Origin: Vibrio hangzhouensis
Lineage (GTDB): Bacteria; Pseudomonadota; Gammaproteobacteria; Enterobacterales; Vibrionaceae
Assembly (NCBI RefSeq): GCF_900107935.1
Contig: NZ_FNVG01000014.1
Location: forward strand, 79,789-143,788
Direction: 5' to 3'
Length of the DNA: 64,000 nt
Both the position numbers and the translations under genes were made by a program. Positions 45,740 through 53,999 of the stretch are shown here, in pieces (position 1 is the first letter of the stretch; each line of letters starts with the position of its first letter). Under the pieces are notes generated by a model. It searched no databases. It saw only the letters and a program-made list of their open reading frames with translations, and was not told the DNA's origin.

Positions 45740-46369
45740 ATGTCTACAATTAACGAACAGCTAAAAGCACTAAAAGTTATCCCAGTTATCGCAATCGACA
45801 AGGCTGAAGACATCATCCCGCTTGGCAAGGTGTTAGCTGAAAACGGTCTTCCAGCAGCAGAAATCACCTTCCGCTCTGATGCAGCAGCAGAGGCTATTCG
45901 CCTACTTCGCGAAGCACAACCAGACATGCTGATTGGTGCAGGTACTGTTCTAAACAAAGAGCAAGCGATTGCAGCGAAAGAAGCAGGCGCGACGTTCGTC
46001 GTATCTCCTGGTTTCAACCCAAATACTGTCAAAGCCTGCCAAGAAATCGGAATCGATATTGTTCCTGGTGTTAACAACCCTAGCGCAATCGAAGCGGCGC
46101 TAGAGATGGGTCTAACGACTCTAAAATTCTTCCCTGCTGAAGCGTCTGGCGGCGTAAACATGGTGAAGGCACTACTGGCTCCCTACGGTGATGTGCATAT
46201 CATGCCTACGGGCGGTGTGAATCAAAAGAACATCAAAGGCTACTTAGCAGTGCCTCGTGTACTTGCTTGTGGCGGTACTTGGATGGTCGACAAAAAACTG
46301 GTTGAGGCTGGTGAGTGGGAAGAGCTTGCTCGCCTAACTCGTGAAGCAGTGGAGTTAGTTAACTCTTAA
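45740..46369 (+). CDS. eda: KDPG/KHG aldolase
   Basis: A 209-residue class I aldolase that cleaves 2-keto-3-deoxy-6-phosphogluconate to pyruvate and glyceraldehyde-3-phosphate. The conserved Glu/Arg strand EITFRSDAA, GAGTVLNKEQA, and LKFFPAEASGG with the Schiff-base Lys129 are all present, along with the phosphate-binding IMPTGGVN. It closes the glucuronate operon and is followed by a strong terminator (46386-46411). Confidence 0.95.
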   Translation: MSTINEQLKALKVIPVIAIDKAEDIIPLGKVLAENGLPAAEITFRSDAAAEAIRLLREAQPDMLIGAGTVLNKEQAIAAKEAGATFVVSPGFNPNTVKACQEIGIDIVPGVNNPSAIEAALEMGLTTLKFFPAEASGGVNMVKALLAPYGDVHIMPTGGVNQKNIKGYLAVPRVLACGGTWMVDKKLVEAGEWEELARLTREAVELVNS

Positions 46370-46385
46370 CCAGCACTCTCTTTAG

Positions 46386-46411
46386 AACCTCTCCCTAGCG
46401 GAGAGGTTTTT
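46386..46411 (+). terminator. Intrinsic terminator of the glucuronate operon
   Basis: AACCTCTCC (46386-46394) and GGAGAGGTT (46400-46408) form a 9-bp stem with a 5-nt loop followed by TTT, 17 bp after the eda stop. Confidence 0.85.
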
Positions 46412-46442
46412 GTATTGCGCCAACTCCAGTGGACAACCAACT

Positions 46443-47069
46443 ATGAAAATCTTGTTTCTACACACTCTCGATAACAACGCCGAGATCTTCGCTCCACTGG
46501 CTGCTTCGCGATTCCCTCAGCATGACATCTCCCATGATGTACAAGAGCATTTCCTCACCGAGATTCGTAACAAGGGTCAAAATGAGCATACCAAACAGGC
46601 CATTCATAATTACCTGACAAAGCAGATCAGTAACGGCATTGACTACATCATCTGCACCTGTTCAACATTAGGCCCTGTCGTAGACAGCTTCCCAAATGAT
46701 AATGTATTTAGGGTTGATAAACCGATGGCAAGCGAGAGTGCAAAGTTCGCTCACGTGTTGGTCGCAGTTACCCTTGAAAGCACTATTGAGCCAACAGGCG
46801 CACTTCTTAATTCACAAGCGCCAAACACTAAATTCTATTTCAAGCTGATTGAAGGGGCTTGGGATCTCTATGCCGAAGGAAATCTTGAGAAGTTCAATCA
46901 CCATATAGCCAAAGACTTAAACCAAGAATTACAACAAGATCGGAATTACCAAGCCATTATGTTAGCTCAAGCTTCTATGATGAATGCTGCACCTTTAATC
47001 TCACAGCAAATACGTGTTTTGACTAGTCCTTACATCTGTTTGGATTTTCTTGCCGAACATCTAAACTAA
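46443..47069 (+). CDS. Asp/Glu racemase-superfamily-like protein, unknown function
   Basis: A 208-residue cytoplasmic protein. It begins MKILFLHTLDNNAEIFAPL and has DYIICTCSTLGPVVD at about residues 67-81 and LAQASMMNAAP at about 179-189. These resemble the two catalytic Cys/Thr-Ser regions of Asp/Glu racemase-like proteins, but the second Cys is replaced by Ser (AQASM), so racemase activity is doubtful. It follows the glucuronate operon terminator and is 25 bp upstream of the YgjV gene, with which it is probably cotranscribed. Start at ATG 46443; the upstream frame to 46410 covers the terminator. Confidence 0.65.
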   Translation: MKILFLHTLDNNAEIFAPLAASRFPQHDISHDVQEHFLTEIRNKGQNEHTKQAIHNYLTKQISNGIDYIICTCSTLGPVVDSFPNDNVFRVDKPMASESAKFAHVLVAVTLESTIEPTGALLNSQAPNTKFYFKLIEGAWDLYAEGNLEKFNHHIAKDLNQELQQDRNYQAIMLAQASMMNAAPLISQQIRVLTSPYICLDFLAEHLN

Positions 47070-47094
47070 ATATTTCTATCAAGGGAGTGAGCAA

Positions 47095-47595
47095 ATGATA
47101 GCTGCGCAAGTCGTTGGTGGAATTGCTTTTCTTTGTGGTGTACTCGCCTTTCTACAAAAAGACGACCTCAAATTTCGCTACGGCATGGTGACGTTTTGTT
47201 TCATCATGGCTGTGCATTTCTTCATGATGGACGCGATGGTCGCAGCTATCGGGGTAACCATCAACGGTGTTCGCGCCTTTGTCTCAATCAAAACTCAATC
47301 TCGCTGGGTTATGTGGGTTTTTATCAGCTTACTAATTGCGATGACGGTTCCACAGTTAAGCGCTCCGATAGAGGCACTCACCATCATTGGTTCTGCGGCA
47401 GGCACTTGGGCTCTGTTCTCTTTGGAGGGAGTTAAGATGCGCAGTGTGATTCTATTTAACTCATGCTGCTGGTTCACACACAACTTATGGTTAGGCTCAA
47501 TCGGGGGAAGCTTAGTTGAAGGCACATTTATCATCGCTAACTTGGCAACAATTTACGGCTTGTATTCTAGACCTGAAACAAACAAGCAAACGTGA
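47095..47595 (+). CDS. ygjV: YgjV-family inner-membrane protein
   Basis: A 166-residue protein with about five to six transmembrane helices and the sequence pattern of YgjV (FLCGVLAFLQKDDLKFRYGM near the N-terminus; TINGVRAF; SCCWFTHNLWLGSIGG near residues 121-136). The function is unknown. In E. coli ygjV lies beside uxaA/uxaC, so its linkage to a hexuronate cluster here is a recurring association. A good ribosome-binding site (AAGGGAG) precedes ATG 47095. Confidence 0.75.
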   Translation: MIAAQVVGGIAFLCGVLAFLQKDDLKFRYGMVTFCFIMAVHFFMMDAMVAAIGVTINGVRAFVSIKTQSRWVMWVFISLLIAMTVPQLSAPIEALTIIGSAAGTWALFSLEGVKMRSVILFNSCCWFTHNLWLGSIGGSLVEGTFIIANLATIYGLYSRPETNKQT

Positions 47596-47883
47596 AACCC
47601 TAGTTTTACGTCCAACAATTCAAGTTAAGTTGGTAACTTCCTAGATATAGTGGTTCAGGAAAATGCACTTCTGTCGTATAGCCTCAGTATGCTTGCAATG
47701 TTATACGAGCATACCTTTAGACAAAAATGTTAACGAGCCTAAGAAAATTGGAGGATTTGGCTACATCCAAAAATCCGACCCATGACGAAAAGTACGGGAT
47801 TCCTGAGGCACGATTTGCTATTGATTTACCACTCTAACACCGAATGGGGCATAGGTGAGCTACACGTTTCTCAGACAAGCTTG
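47596..47883. other. Gap before the PD-(D/E)XK-like gene
   Basis: About 290 bp. A 60-codon frame (47782-47964) overlaps the next gene antisense and has no family resemblance. No RNA gene or repeat recognised. Confidence 0.4.
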
Positions 47884-48504
47884 TTACATGCCGATATGTT
47901 CCAGCCCTGTGATTTGGTTGTTGCGACTGACAGTTATTATCTGAATACCAGCATGCTTCATTAACGGTCTATCTCTCCATTGTCGGGCAAGATCAAGAAA
48001 CTTTGGTGATTCGGGAACTGCGACTGCCAAAATGTCATCTTCGTTGGCATACTCGACTGTCATTAACTGTCCAATTGCTTCACGGATAAGCGGATACTCT
48101 TTGGAGCCTGGTTTACTTACCATTGGCCTTTTTTTCGATTCAACTCTCAGTGTATAGCCATTTGTAAGGTTCGAAACTAGGTCACCCTCTCCTGAAGCCG
48201 TATGAATAACGATACCTTGAGAAAAATTCCTATTAACGTACTTGCATTGCCACTTTTCTTCTTGCTCTAGACCAATCCAACCTTCCGCATTCAAGAACTC
48301 AATAATTGGAAAGATAACAGTTGAACCAACCTTTACCTGTGCTCCATCAATCGCACATATCACGTCATCATTTGTGTAAGAGCCTTTGATTAAATACATC
48401 GCTAGCCTGATTGTAACCTCAGCCTCTGGCATTCTATCGAAACCGTACACATTGGGGGCAATCTCCCAGCGATCGAAGAGCGTTTTTCTAAATTGGGTAT
48501 TCAT
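47884..48504 (-). CDS. Unknown protein with PD-(D/E)XK nuclease-like motif
   Basis: A 206-residue cytoplasmic protein. The middle part contains GEGDLVSNLTNGYTLRVESKK, giving Asp108 and Glu122-x-Lys124 with the spacing of a PD-(D/E)XK nuclease core; a Gln-bearing helix (IREAIGQLMT, about 140-149) and two hydrophobic strands follow. The N-terminal part could be a small helical or winged-helix domain. The function is not known; restriction-like or mobile-element roles are possible. It is convergent with nothing nearby, and its start region overlaps the 5' end of a truncated thioredoxin-like frame on the other strand, suggesting insertion at this point. ATG 48504 is chosen over GTG 48507. Confidence 0.55.
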   Translation of the reverse strand: MNTQFRKTLFDRWEIAPNVYGFDRMPEAEVTIRLAMYLIKGSYTNDDVICAIDGAQVKVGSTVIFPIIEFLNAEGWIGLEQEEKWQCKYVNRNFSQGIVIHTASGEGDLVSNLTNGYTLRVESKKRPMVSKPGSKEYPLIREAIGQLMTVEYANEDDILAVAVPESPKFLDLARQWRDRPLMKHAGIQIITVSRNNQITGLEHIGM

Positions 48505-48681
48505 CACTTACCGAAAACCATTGAGCCGGATATGGGGGCAATTCAAGCGCTCGGTTTTCAAGGGCTACCCGCCACATTGGTAGTGATTAATGGTGAAGCT
48601 AAATTTCGTTATTCTGGGTATATCAAGCACTCACCCGAAGTGATTCAAGACTGGCTAACTTGCTTAAAAGAGGAACTGTAA
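48493..48681 (+). pseudogene. Truncated thioredoxin-fold protein (C-terminal fragment)
   Basis: The frame encodes the last 50-60 residues of a thioredoxin-like domain. GFQGLPATLVVINGE contains the cis-Pro loop and central strand, followed by the C-terminal helix SPEVIQDWLTCLKEEL. The active-site CxxC half is absent, and the only start is TTG 48493. It sits directly against the start of the divergent unknown gene, so the 5' part was probably lost by insertion or deletion. Its stop lies 3 bp before the cytochrome c start, suggesting a former operon of a thiol-disulfide protein and cytochrome. Confidence 0.65.
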
Positions 48682-48683
48682 TC

Positions 48684-49013
48684 ATGAAAAGTATGCTTAT
48701 TTTACTTATTGCCTCCATCAGCTTCTCCATTTTCGCCAACACTGAGACTGACAAAGGCAAAGCACTGTACATCGCTCCTGGTAAAGGGGGGTGCGCTACT
48801 TGCCATGGTGAAACCGGAAATGAGCCCGTGATGCCTATGTACCCGAAAATCGGCGGACAAAACGAGCTTTACCTCTTCAACCAAATGAAAGATTACAAGA
48901 TGAAAAAGCGTAAAAACGGCTTGTTCATGACCATGGTGGTCGCAATGGAACGCTACACCGACGAAGAGATCCGCCTTATGGCGAAATACTTGAGCGCAGT
49001 AAACAGTAACTAA
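48684..49013 (+). CDS. Class I cytochrome c (c553-like)
   Basis: A 109-residue periplasmic cytochrome. A signal peptide covers residues 1-18 (ending SIFAN), and one haem-attachment motif CATCH lies at residues 37-41. The distal Met is probably in MTMVVAMERYTDEEI. Single-haem c553-like proteins shuttle electrons between dehydrogenases and oxidases. ATG 48684 is chosen because AGAGGA precedes it and the longer frame covers the upstream pseudogene. It is preceded by a truncated thioredoxin-like gene. Confidence 0.85.
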   Translation: MKSMLILLIASISFSIFANTETDKGKALYIAPGKGGCATCHGETGNEPVMPMYPKIGGQNELYLFNQMKDYKMKKRKNGLFMTMVVAMERYTDEEIRLMAKYLSAVNSN

Positions 49014-49234
49014 GCGCACCGTTCTTAGAAATACTGTCAGGCGATATTTAGTCAACAACACGTTAAGCACCATTAGTCGTCCCTGAGCTCATGGTGGCGT
49101 CGGTGTGCCTTAATAAAGCTGGTCTGGTTTTGGGTTGAAGATCTTAAAATAGCAGGCTACAACAAGTATCCCCACGCATATATGTTATATTTTTAAACAA
49201 CCTCGAAGCTGTCTCTAAGTTAATAACACGATCG

Positions 49235-50290
49235 ATGAAGAATAGCCGTTTAGCTACGTTGCTACTTACATGTTTTGCCGCGATGAACTTTGGTTGCAAC
49301 CAACAAGGAAGTAGCGAACCCAACCTCAGCACTGGTGCACCAATGGTTAGTGCCGAGTCAACTTATTTGGTATTAGTTGAAAGCGATATTGAATACGCTG
49401 ATGGTCTTGTTCACGACAATGTGAGCTCATCCCCTTTTGCTGCGCCGCAAACACTCGATATTTACTATCCAGCAAATGATCACGCCAATAGGCCGGTTTA
49501 TATGTTCATTCATGGCGGAGGTTTTCAATCAGGCACCAAGACTAAGCCTGAAATTATCGATTTGGCTCACTATTTTACATCGAGAGGTTGGGTGGTTGTG
49601 TCTGTCGATTATCGTACCGCTGAAGACTTGGGAACAATTACAGGTAAAACGCCAGAAGAGCTATTAACTTACTATAACGGTATTGCTCCACAAGAGTGGC
49701 TTGAATATGCCCTGCAAACAGCGGAATCTCCAGATCAAGTAAAAACCAGTACTGCGATGTACACCGCACAAAGAGATGCAAAAGCAGCACTTCGCTGGAT
49801 TGTTGCTAATGCGGATACTTACAACATAAACCCCGATTACATTACCGTAGGCGGTGCCTCGGCAGGCTCCATTACAACGATTGCTTTAGGAATTTCAGAG
49901 AACGAAGACTTTAGAGACGAAATATCTATCAGCGACGATCCTACTCTTGCTACTACCCATTTAGACCAGAGTTATGCTGTACGAAGCATGGTTTACTATT
50001 GGGGTTCAAACATAAAATTGGACTTATTTGAAAATGTGTATGGCCTAAATCGATATGACAGTAACGACCCTGAATTATTTATGGCACATGGTACCGAGAA
50101 CGATCCCGTAACGCCTTATTCAGAAGCCGTTGAATTGCAGGATATATATAATGATTTAGGCATATACAACCGACTTGAGACGCTAGAGGGATATGGTCAC
50201 GGCGCATGGAATGCACAACTCGATGGCAAAGGTTTATCTGAACTTTCTTTCGACTTTCTAGTTAATAGACAAAACTTAACCGTCCAGTAG
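49235..50290 (+). CDS. Lipoprotein alpha/beta hydrolase (carboxylesterase-like)
   Basis: A 351-residue protein with a lipoprotein signal (MNFGC, lipidated Cys21). The alpha/beta hydrolase core shows the oxyanion-hole motif MFIHGGGFQSG (about residues 90-100) and the nucleophile elbow GGASAGS (about 208-214). An acidic residue near EPVTPY-like AHGTENDPVTP (about 281-291) and catalytic His in GYGHGAW follow. These are hormone-sensitive-lipase/esterase features. It is probably anchored in the outer or inner membrane facing the periplasm. No clear ribosome-binding site precedes ATG 49235. The substrate is unknown, and the gene stands alone. Confidence 0.82.
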   Translation: MKNSRLATLLLTCFAAMNFGCNQQGSSEPNLSTGAPMVSAESTYLVLVESDIEYADGLVHDNVSSSPFAAPQTLDIYYPANDHANRPVYMFIHGGGFQSGTKTKPEIIDLAHYFTSRGWVVVSVDYRTAEDLGTITGKTPEELLTYYNGIAPQEWLEYALQTAESPDQVKTSTAMYTAQRDAKAALRWIVANADTYNINPDYITVGGASAGSITTIALGISENEDFRDEISISDDPTLATTHLDQSYAVRSMVYYWGSNIKLDLFENVYGLNRYDSNDPELFMAHGTENDPVTPYSEAVELQDIYNDLGIYNRLETLEGYGHGAWNAQLDGKGLSELSFDFLVNRQNLTVQ

Positions 50291-50345
50291 TTAGGGCTAA
50301 CTAAACCATCAATTTTCCTTTGCTTTTAGCATACCTCACATAGAG

Positions 50346-50464
50346 GTCATCCTCACAAAAGTGAGGATCTCCTACCGCGTGTAGGTGACTGAAAACATTC
50401 GACTAAGTCACGTAAGTCCGATTCGCGACGCGCTGAATGAGATCCCCTTTTTCAAGGGGATGAC
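50346..50464. repeat. Double-hairpin interspersed repeat, copy 2 (119 bp)
   Basis: Same layout as 21532-21651. The left hairpin is ATCCTCAC-AAAA-GTGAGGAT (a different tetraloop) and the right hairpin ATCCCCTT-TTTC-AAGGGGAT. The flanks share GGTTATTTTTTGGTTTA and a GGGGCAT motif with the other copies. Confidence 0.8.
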
Positions 50465-50583
50465 GGGGGTTATTTTTTGGTTTAAAAACAAGAAATGGGG
50501 CATTTCTGCGTTACATGCACCTTCAGCACGTCTCAGGACAAAAGCAATCTAGTCTCCATTGTTTCAACACCCCCCAGAATGCC

Positions 50584-50702
50584 GTCATCCTCACGCAAGT
50601 GAGGATCTCCTAAAGCGCGTAGATGACTGAAAAATAATGACTAAGTCGCATGAATTGTGTTCATAGCCCGTTGCATGAGATTCCCTTTTTCAAGGGAATG
50701 AC
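50584..50702. repeat. Double-hairpin interspersed repeat, copy 3 (119 bp)
   Basis: The left hairpin is identical to copy 1 (GCAA loop). The right hairpin is ATTCCCTT-TTTC-AAGGGAAT, in which one C-G pair of the other copies has become T-A on both arms, preserving pairing. It shares about 45 bp of left flank (AATCTAGTCTCCATTGTTT..CCCCCAGAATGCC) with copy 1. Confidence 0.85.
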
Positions 50703-50958
50703 AGGGTTATTTATTGGTTTAGAAAAAGAGAAAGGGGCAGTACGGTTTAGTAACCCACGACATGGCAGAGGACAGTAAAGGCTTGTAGCCAGTCGTAACA
50801 AGTGAGCAATGGGGCAACAATTCACCCCAACATCATTTTCCAGACACTAGTCGCTCTATTTGATGGAGCATCCAAGTTACGTAGAAATAGTCTTCTCAGA
50901 AGAATCCATGAACATCAAAGCAATGTATTAGGTAGTTTTAGGAATCAAGAGAATTGAA

Positions 50959-51014
50959 CTGTGATTGGAAAACTGTGAGGTCTATGAGTAACAGATTTTA
51001 CAAACGCTAGATGG
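50959..51014. repeat. Diverged copy of the 35571-35631 sequence
   Basis: CTGTGATTGGAAAACTGTGAGG...TTTTACAAACGCTAGATGG matches 35571-35631 at most positions. It abuts the 3' end of the 4.5S RNA gene. Identity unknown. Confidence 0.45.
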
Positions 51015-51016
51015 GT

Positions 51017-51120
51017 GGAAGCCCCAGCCACATCCCGGCACACAAGTCACTCGCTGCGGCTGCTTCCTTCCGGACCTGACCGAGTTCACGAGCTATTGTT
51101 GCGGGAGGACCAGGGCCTCC
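51017..51120 (-). ncRNA. ffs: 4.5S RNA of the signal recognition particle
   Basis: On the minus strand the SRP RNA core is present: GGTCAGGTCCGGAAGGAAGC, GGAAGGAAGCAGCC, and the 3' side GTGTGCCGGGATGTGGCTGG. The 5' GGAGGCCC (51120-51113) pairs with the 3' GGGGCTTCC (51025-51017), closing the helix at about 104 nt. It binds Ffh to target membrane proteins. It is next to the atl, ybaY and tesB genes, as in enterobacteria. Confidence 0.95.
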
Positions 51121-51296
51121 ATAGATTTTGTGCTGTTGCTTAGTGAAGGGTCACTGTTGCAAAGCGTGTGGGGATTATCAGGTATCGCAGCGCTGAATGC
51201 AAGTGCCTCGCCGGAAATATGTATCTCATGATGATTAAGTGCTTACAGATTAAACAAAGCGCCTACACTGTGGGCGGTGCAAGCGCTATATAAGAC

Positions 51297-52037
51297 TTAG
51301 AGTTCCTGATTTTCTTCGTCAATACTCAGTATGTAGTCGGTCATCCAGGCCGTACCAAGTAGGCATAACCAAACGACAAAGACGGGTTTGGGTACGTCAA
51401 TAGACGGAACGACGACCAGCGCAGCAAAACCAACAGTAGGCAGGGTCCAGCAAAGCAACTTGTTCCATCGGAATGTTTTGAGTCTGGTGAGACTTTCCAT
51501 TGAGGCCAACATCCCGGTCATGCACAGTGAAATCAGCGCGGCATAAGGCAGGCCCGCAGCCCAGATAGGCAGAATGAGCGCCAATGACCACCAACTGTGC
51601 TCAGTGGAACCTTTCCAGTTTCTTGCCGCATACCAGGCAACAAAGACCGAGAACGCCTGCACCAGCGTCACCATAGGCGTACCGCCTAACTTGCCCGCTG
51701 CCTGAGTCAGCATAATACCGACATTGAGCGTCAACACGATCAAGGCAATGATACTCACTACCCAAATATTGCTGCGTTTTGAGAACGCCACCATAAAGAC
51801 AGGGATAAGAATCCACACCGCAACGGACATGGCGATAGACTGCATCGGCAACGTTAGCCCATAAACCACCATTGAGGCCAGTAACATGAGTCCGGCCACG
51901 CCGCCCTGAGGCAAGATCCAGAGCGCTGGAATCATCATCGCCAATACAGGAATATCCCCTTCAGTGACGCTGATGGCTCTGGCACAAACTACGGCAAGCA
52001 GACTTGTGATTATGAATTGAAACACGGAAAATACCAT
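51297..52037 (-). CDS. Hypothetical membrane protein, about seven helices
   Basis: A 246-residue, very hydrophobic protein with about seven to eight predicted transmembrane helices and no recognised family motif. It has a strong ribosome-binding site (AAGGAGGAG) before ATG 52037. It is located between ffs and atl, divergent from atl across a 50-bp gap. The C-terminus is acidic (SIDEENQEL) and probably cytoplasmic. The function is unknown. Confidence 0.75.
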   Translation of the reverse strand: MVFSVFQFIITSLLAVVCARAISVTEGDIPVLAMMIPALWILPQGGVAGLMLLASMVVYGLTLPMQSIAMSVAVWILIPVFMVAFSKRSNIWVVSIIALIVLTLNVGIMLTQAAGKLGGTPMVTLVQAFSVFVAWYAARNWKGSTEHSWWSLALILPIWAAGLPYAALISLCMTGMLASMESLTRLKTFRWNKLLCWTLPTVGFAALVVVPSIDVPKPVFVVWLCLLGTAWMTDYILSIDEENQEL

Positions 52038-52088
52038 AGCTCCTCCTTATTACCCATCCCTGGCAAACTGAACTAGGACACTTTCAGT

Positions 52089-52391
52089 ATGGATCAATTT
52101 AAGATACAAATCTTTGCAGTAATTCACCAAATTCCACATGGAAAAGTGGCGACTTACGGGCAAATTGCCAAAATGGCGGGCTATCCCGGTTACGCGCGCC
52201 ATGTTGGCAAAGCACTGGGTAACTTGCCATTGGGGAGCACACTCCCATGGTTCAGGGTCATCAATAGTAAGGGAGAAATATCGCTAAAAGGTGACGACTT
52301 CCTAAGGCAAAAGTCGCTGTTAACCGAGGAGGGAGTGGTATTTTCAGTAAAAGGAAAGATCAGTTTGAGGCAGTTTGGGTGGCAGCCTTAA
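52089..52391 (+). CDS. atl: Alkyltransferase-like protein Atl (YbaZ)
   Basis: A 100-residue homologue of the DNA-binding domain of O6-alkylguanine-DNA alkyltransferase. The helix-turn-helix IPHGKVATYGQIAKMAGYPGYARHVGKAL is present. The acceptor Cys of the usual PCHRV is replaced by Trp (PWFRVINSKGE), as in Atl proteins, which flag O6-alkylguanine for nucleotide-excision repair without transferring the alkyl group. Phe replaces the usual His in this motif. It is followed by a terminator overlapping its 3' end. Confidence 0.9.
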   Translation: MDQFKIQIFAVIHQIPHGKVATYGQIAKMAGYPGYARHVGKALGNLPLGSTLPWFRVINSKGEISLKGDDFLRQKSLLTEEGVVFSVKGKISLRQFGWQP

Positions 52392-52403
52392 CCCCACCCA
52401 AAC
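52373..52403 (+). terminator. Terminator overlapping the end of atl
   Basis: GTTTGGGTGG (52373-52382) and CCACCCAAAC (52394-52403) form a 10-bp stem followed by GGTTTTTTT. It begins inside the last codons of atl. Confidence 0.85.
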
Positions 52404-52410
52404 GGTTTTT

Positions 52411-52866
52411 TTAGCGCACGCCTACCAACATCAGATTCACGTCTGATGTCTGGTTCACATCGGTGATCACCGGATAAGAGGTGTCACTGATGAAGCGAAG
52501 TTTCCCGTCGACTTCAATACGAGCGCTGACACTATAGGTGTGTTTTGCCTTGATATCCGTTTGGTCATAGCTCAGCTCGAAGTCAAACGGAACCTGAGCA
52601 CCATCGGTAGTAAACGTTTGTTCGCTGATGACAACAGCAGCCACATCTTGCAACGACACATCCTGAAGCTTGATGGTCACAACAGCATTGGGCGGCAATG
52701 CAATACGCTCTCGATAAGCGATGGTTCCTTTTACGGACGCCATATTATCTTCCACTTGTTTTTGCTGCTCCACTTGAGACGGTGAATCCTTTTGAGGCGC
52801 GGATTGGCATCCGACTAAGCCTAAACCTAATGCGATCGCTAAAGCGCTTACGAGTGTCTTGTTCAT
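52411..52866 (-). CDS. ybaY: YbaY-family lipoprotein
   Basis: A 151-residue lipoprotein with a lipobox LVGC (lipidated Cys20). The YbaY domain reads VKGTIAYRERIALPPNAVVTIKLQDVSLQDVAA followed by PFDFELSYDQTDI and a C-terminal TSDVNLMLVGVR. It is probably anchored in the outer membrane; the function is unknown. The order ffs-atl-ybaY-tesB matches E. coli. It is convergent with atl. Confidence 0.88.
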   Translation of the reverse strand: MNKTLVSALAIALGLGLVGCQSAPQKDSPSQVEQQKQVEDNMASVKGTIAYRERIALPPNAVVTIKLQDVSLQDVAAVVISEQTFTTDGAQVPFDFELSYDQTDIKAKHTYSVSARIEVDGKLRFISDTSYPVITDVNQTSDVNLMLVGVR

Positions 52867-53072
52867 GGTGCCTCTCTGAATGAGTTACGGTGCTTGCCTG
52901 TTATGTGTACAGGATGAATATGCACTAAACATAACAGATTTGGCACACATCGCTTAACAAAAGCGAACGATTTTTCAATAAATTCACTGTATTCCTACAC
53001 AATTGCCGGCTTGACGAATCTCTCGGTAAATTCCACACTTGGCTAACAAAGTACACAATAAAGACGGGTGTT

Positions 53073-53933
53073 ATGAGTAAGCCATTAAGTGAATTATTAG
53101 AGCTACTGAAATTGGAACAACTGGAAGTGGGGCTATTTCGGGGCCAGAGTGAAAATCTGGGCCTTCCACAGGTCTATGGCGGACAAGTGATTGGTCAGGC
53201 TCTCTCTGCTGCCCGCTATACGGTGGATGAAAGTCGCACCGTGCATTCTTTCCACAGTTACTTTCTCTACCCGGGGGATGCAGAAAAACCCATCATCTAC
53301 GACGTAGAAAACTTGCGCGATGGTAAAAGCTTCAGCACTCGCCGGGTAAAAGCAATTCAGGATGGTCGTCCTATTTTTTACCTGACGGCCAGTTACCATG
53401 GCGAAGCACCTGGCTTTGAACATCAGAATTCGATGCCAGAAGTCGCAGGCCCGGAGAACTTTGTTTCTGAGTCAGAGCTTGCGGCACGCATTGCGGACTT
53501 CCTGCCACCAAAAATCCGCGAGGCATTTTGCAGTGAAGAAGCCATTGAGGTGCGTCCGGTTACTGTCATCAATCCACTCAAACCGGAAAAAGCAGAGCCA
53601 AAACAGTATCTGTGGATACGTGCCAACGGCGTCGTTCCCAACGATGCCTTGGTTCATCAGTATGTTTTAGGATACGCGTCGGATTGGCGTTTCCTCACCA
53701 CCGCTCTGCACCCTCACGGAGTGTCGATATTTGCGCCAAACTTCCAAATGGCAACTATCGACCATTCGATGTGGTTCCACCGTCCGGTGAATACCAACGA
53801 ATGGTTGCTGTATGCCATCGACAGTCCGAACGCCAGCAATTCACGCGGCCTAGTGCGCGGTGAAATCTATAATCAAAAAGGTGAACTCGTCGCCTCCACC
53901 GCACAGGAAGGGGTATTACGATTTACTGAGTAA
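53073..53933 (+). CDS. tesB: Acyl-CoA thioesterase II
   Basis: A 286-residue double hot-dog thioesterase (E. coli TesB is 286) that hydrolyses medium- and long-chain acyl-CoA. Conserved segments include [38 protein letters not shown] and [26 protein letters not shown] [21 protein letters not shown] carries the catalytic Asp, and AQEGVLR the catalytic Gln. It is monocistronic and ended by the bidirectional terminator at 53953-53979. Confidence 0.95.
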   Translation: MSKPLSELLELLKLEQLEVGLFRGQSENLGLPQVYGGQVIGQALSAARYTVDESRTVHSFHSYFLYPGDAEKPIIYDVENLRDGKSFSTRRVKAIQDGRPIFYLTASYHGEAPGFEHQNSMPEVAGPENFVSESELAARIADFLPPKIREAFCSEEAIEVRPVTVINPLKPEKAEPKQYLWIRANGVVPNDALVHQYVLGYASDWRFLTTALHPHGVSIFAPNFQMATIDHSMWFHRPVNTNEWLLYAIDSPNASNSRGLVRGEIYNQKGELVASTAQEGVLRFTE

Positions 53934-53952
53934 TGCTCAATCTAACGGACAA

Positions 53953-53979
53953 AAAAGGCGGTATCTCATACCGCCTTTT
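53953..53979. terminator. Bidirectional terminator between tesB and the aldehyde dehydrogenase gene
   Basis: AAAAGGCGGTAT (53953-53964) and ATACCGCCTTTT (53968-53979) form a perfect 12-bp stem with a 3-nt loop, serving the convergent genes on both sides. Confidence 0.9.
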
Positions 53980-53999
53980 GTTTTCCTGACTGTGCCCCA

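Noticed and set aside
45688..46161. 157-codon minus-strand frame
   Set aside because: Antisense to eda, which has clear aldolase motifs.
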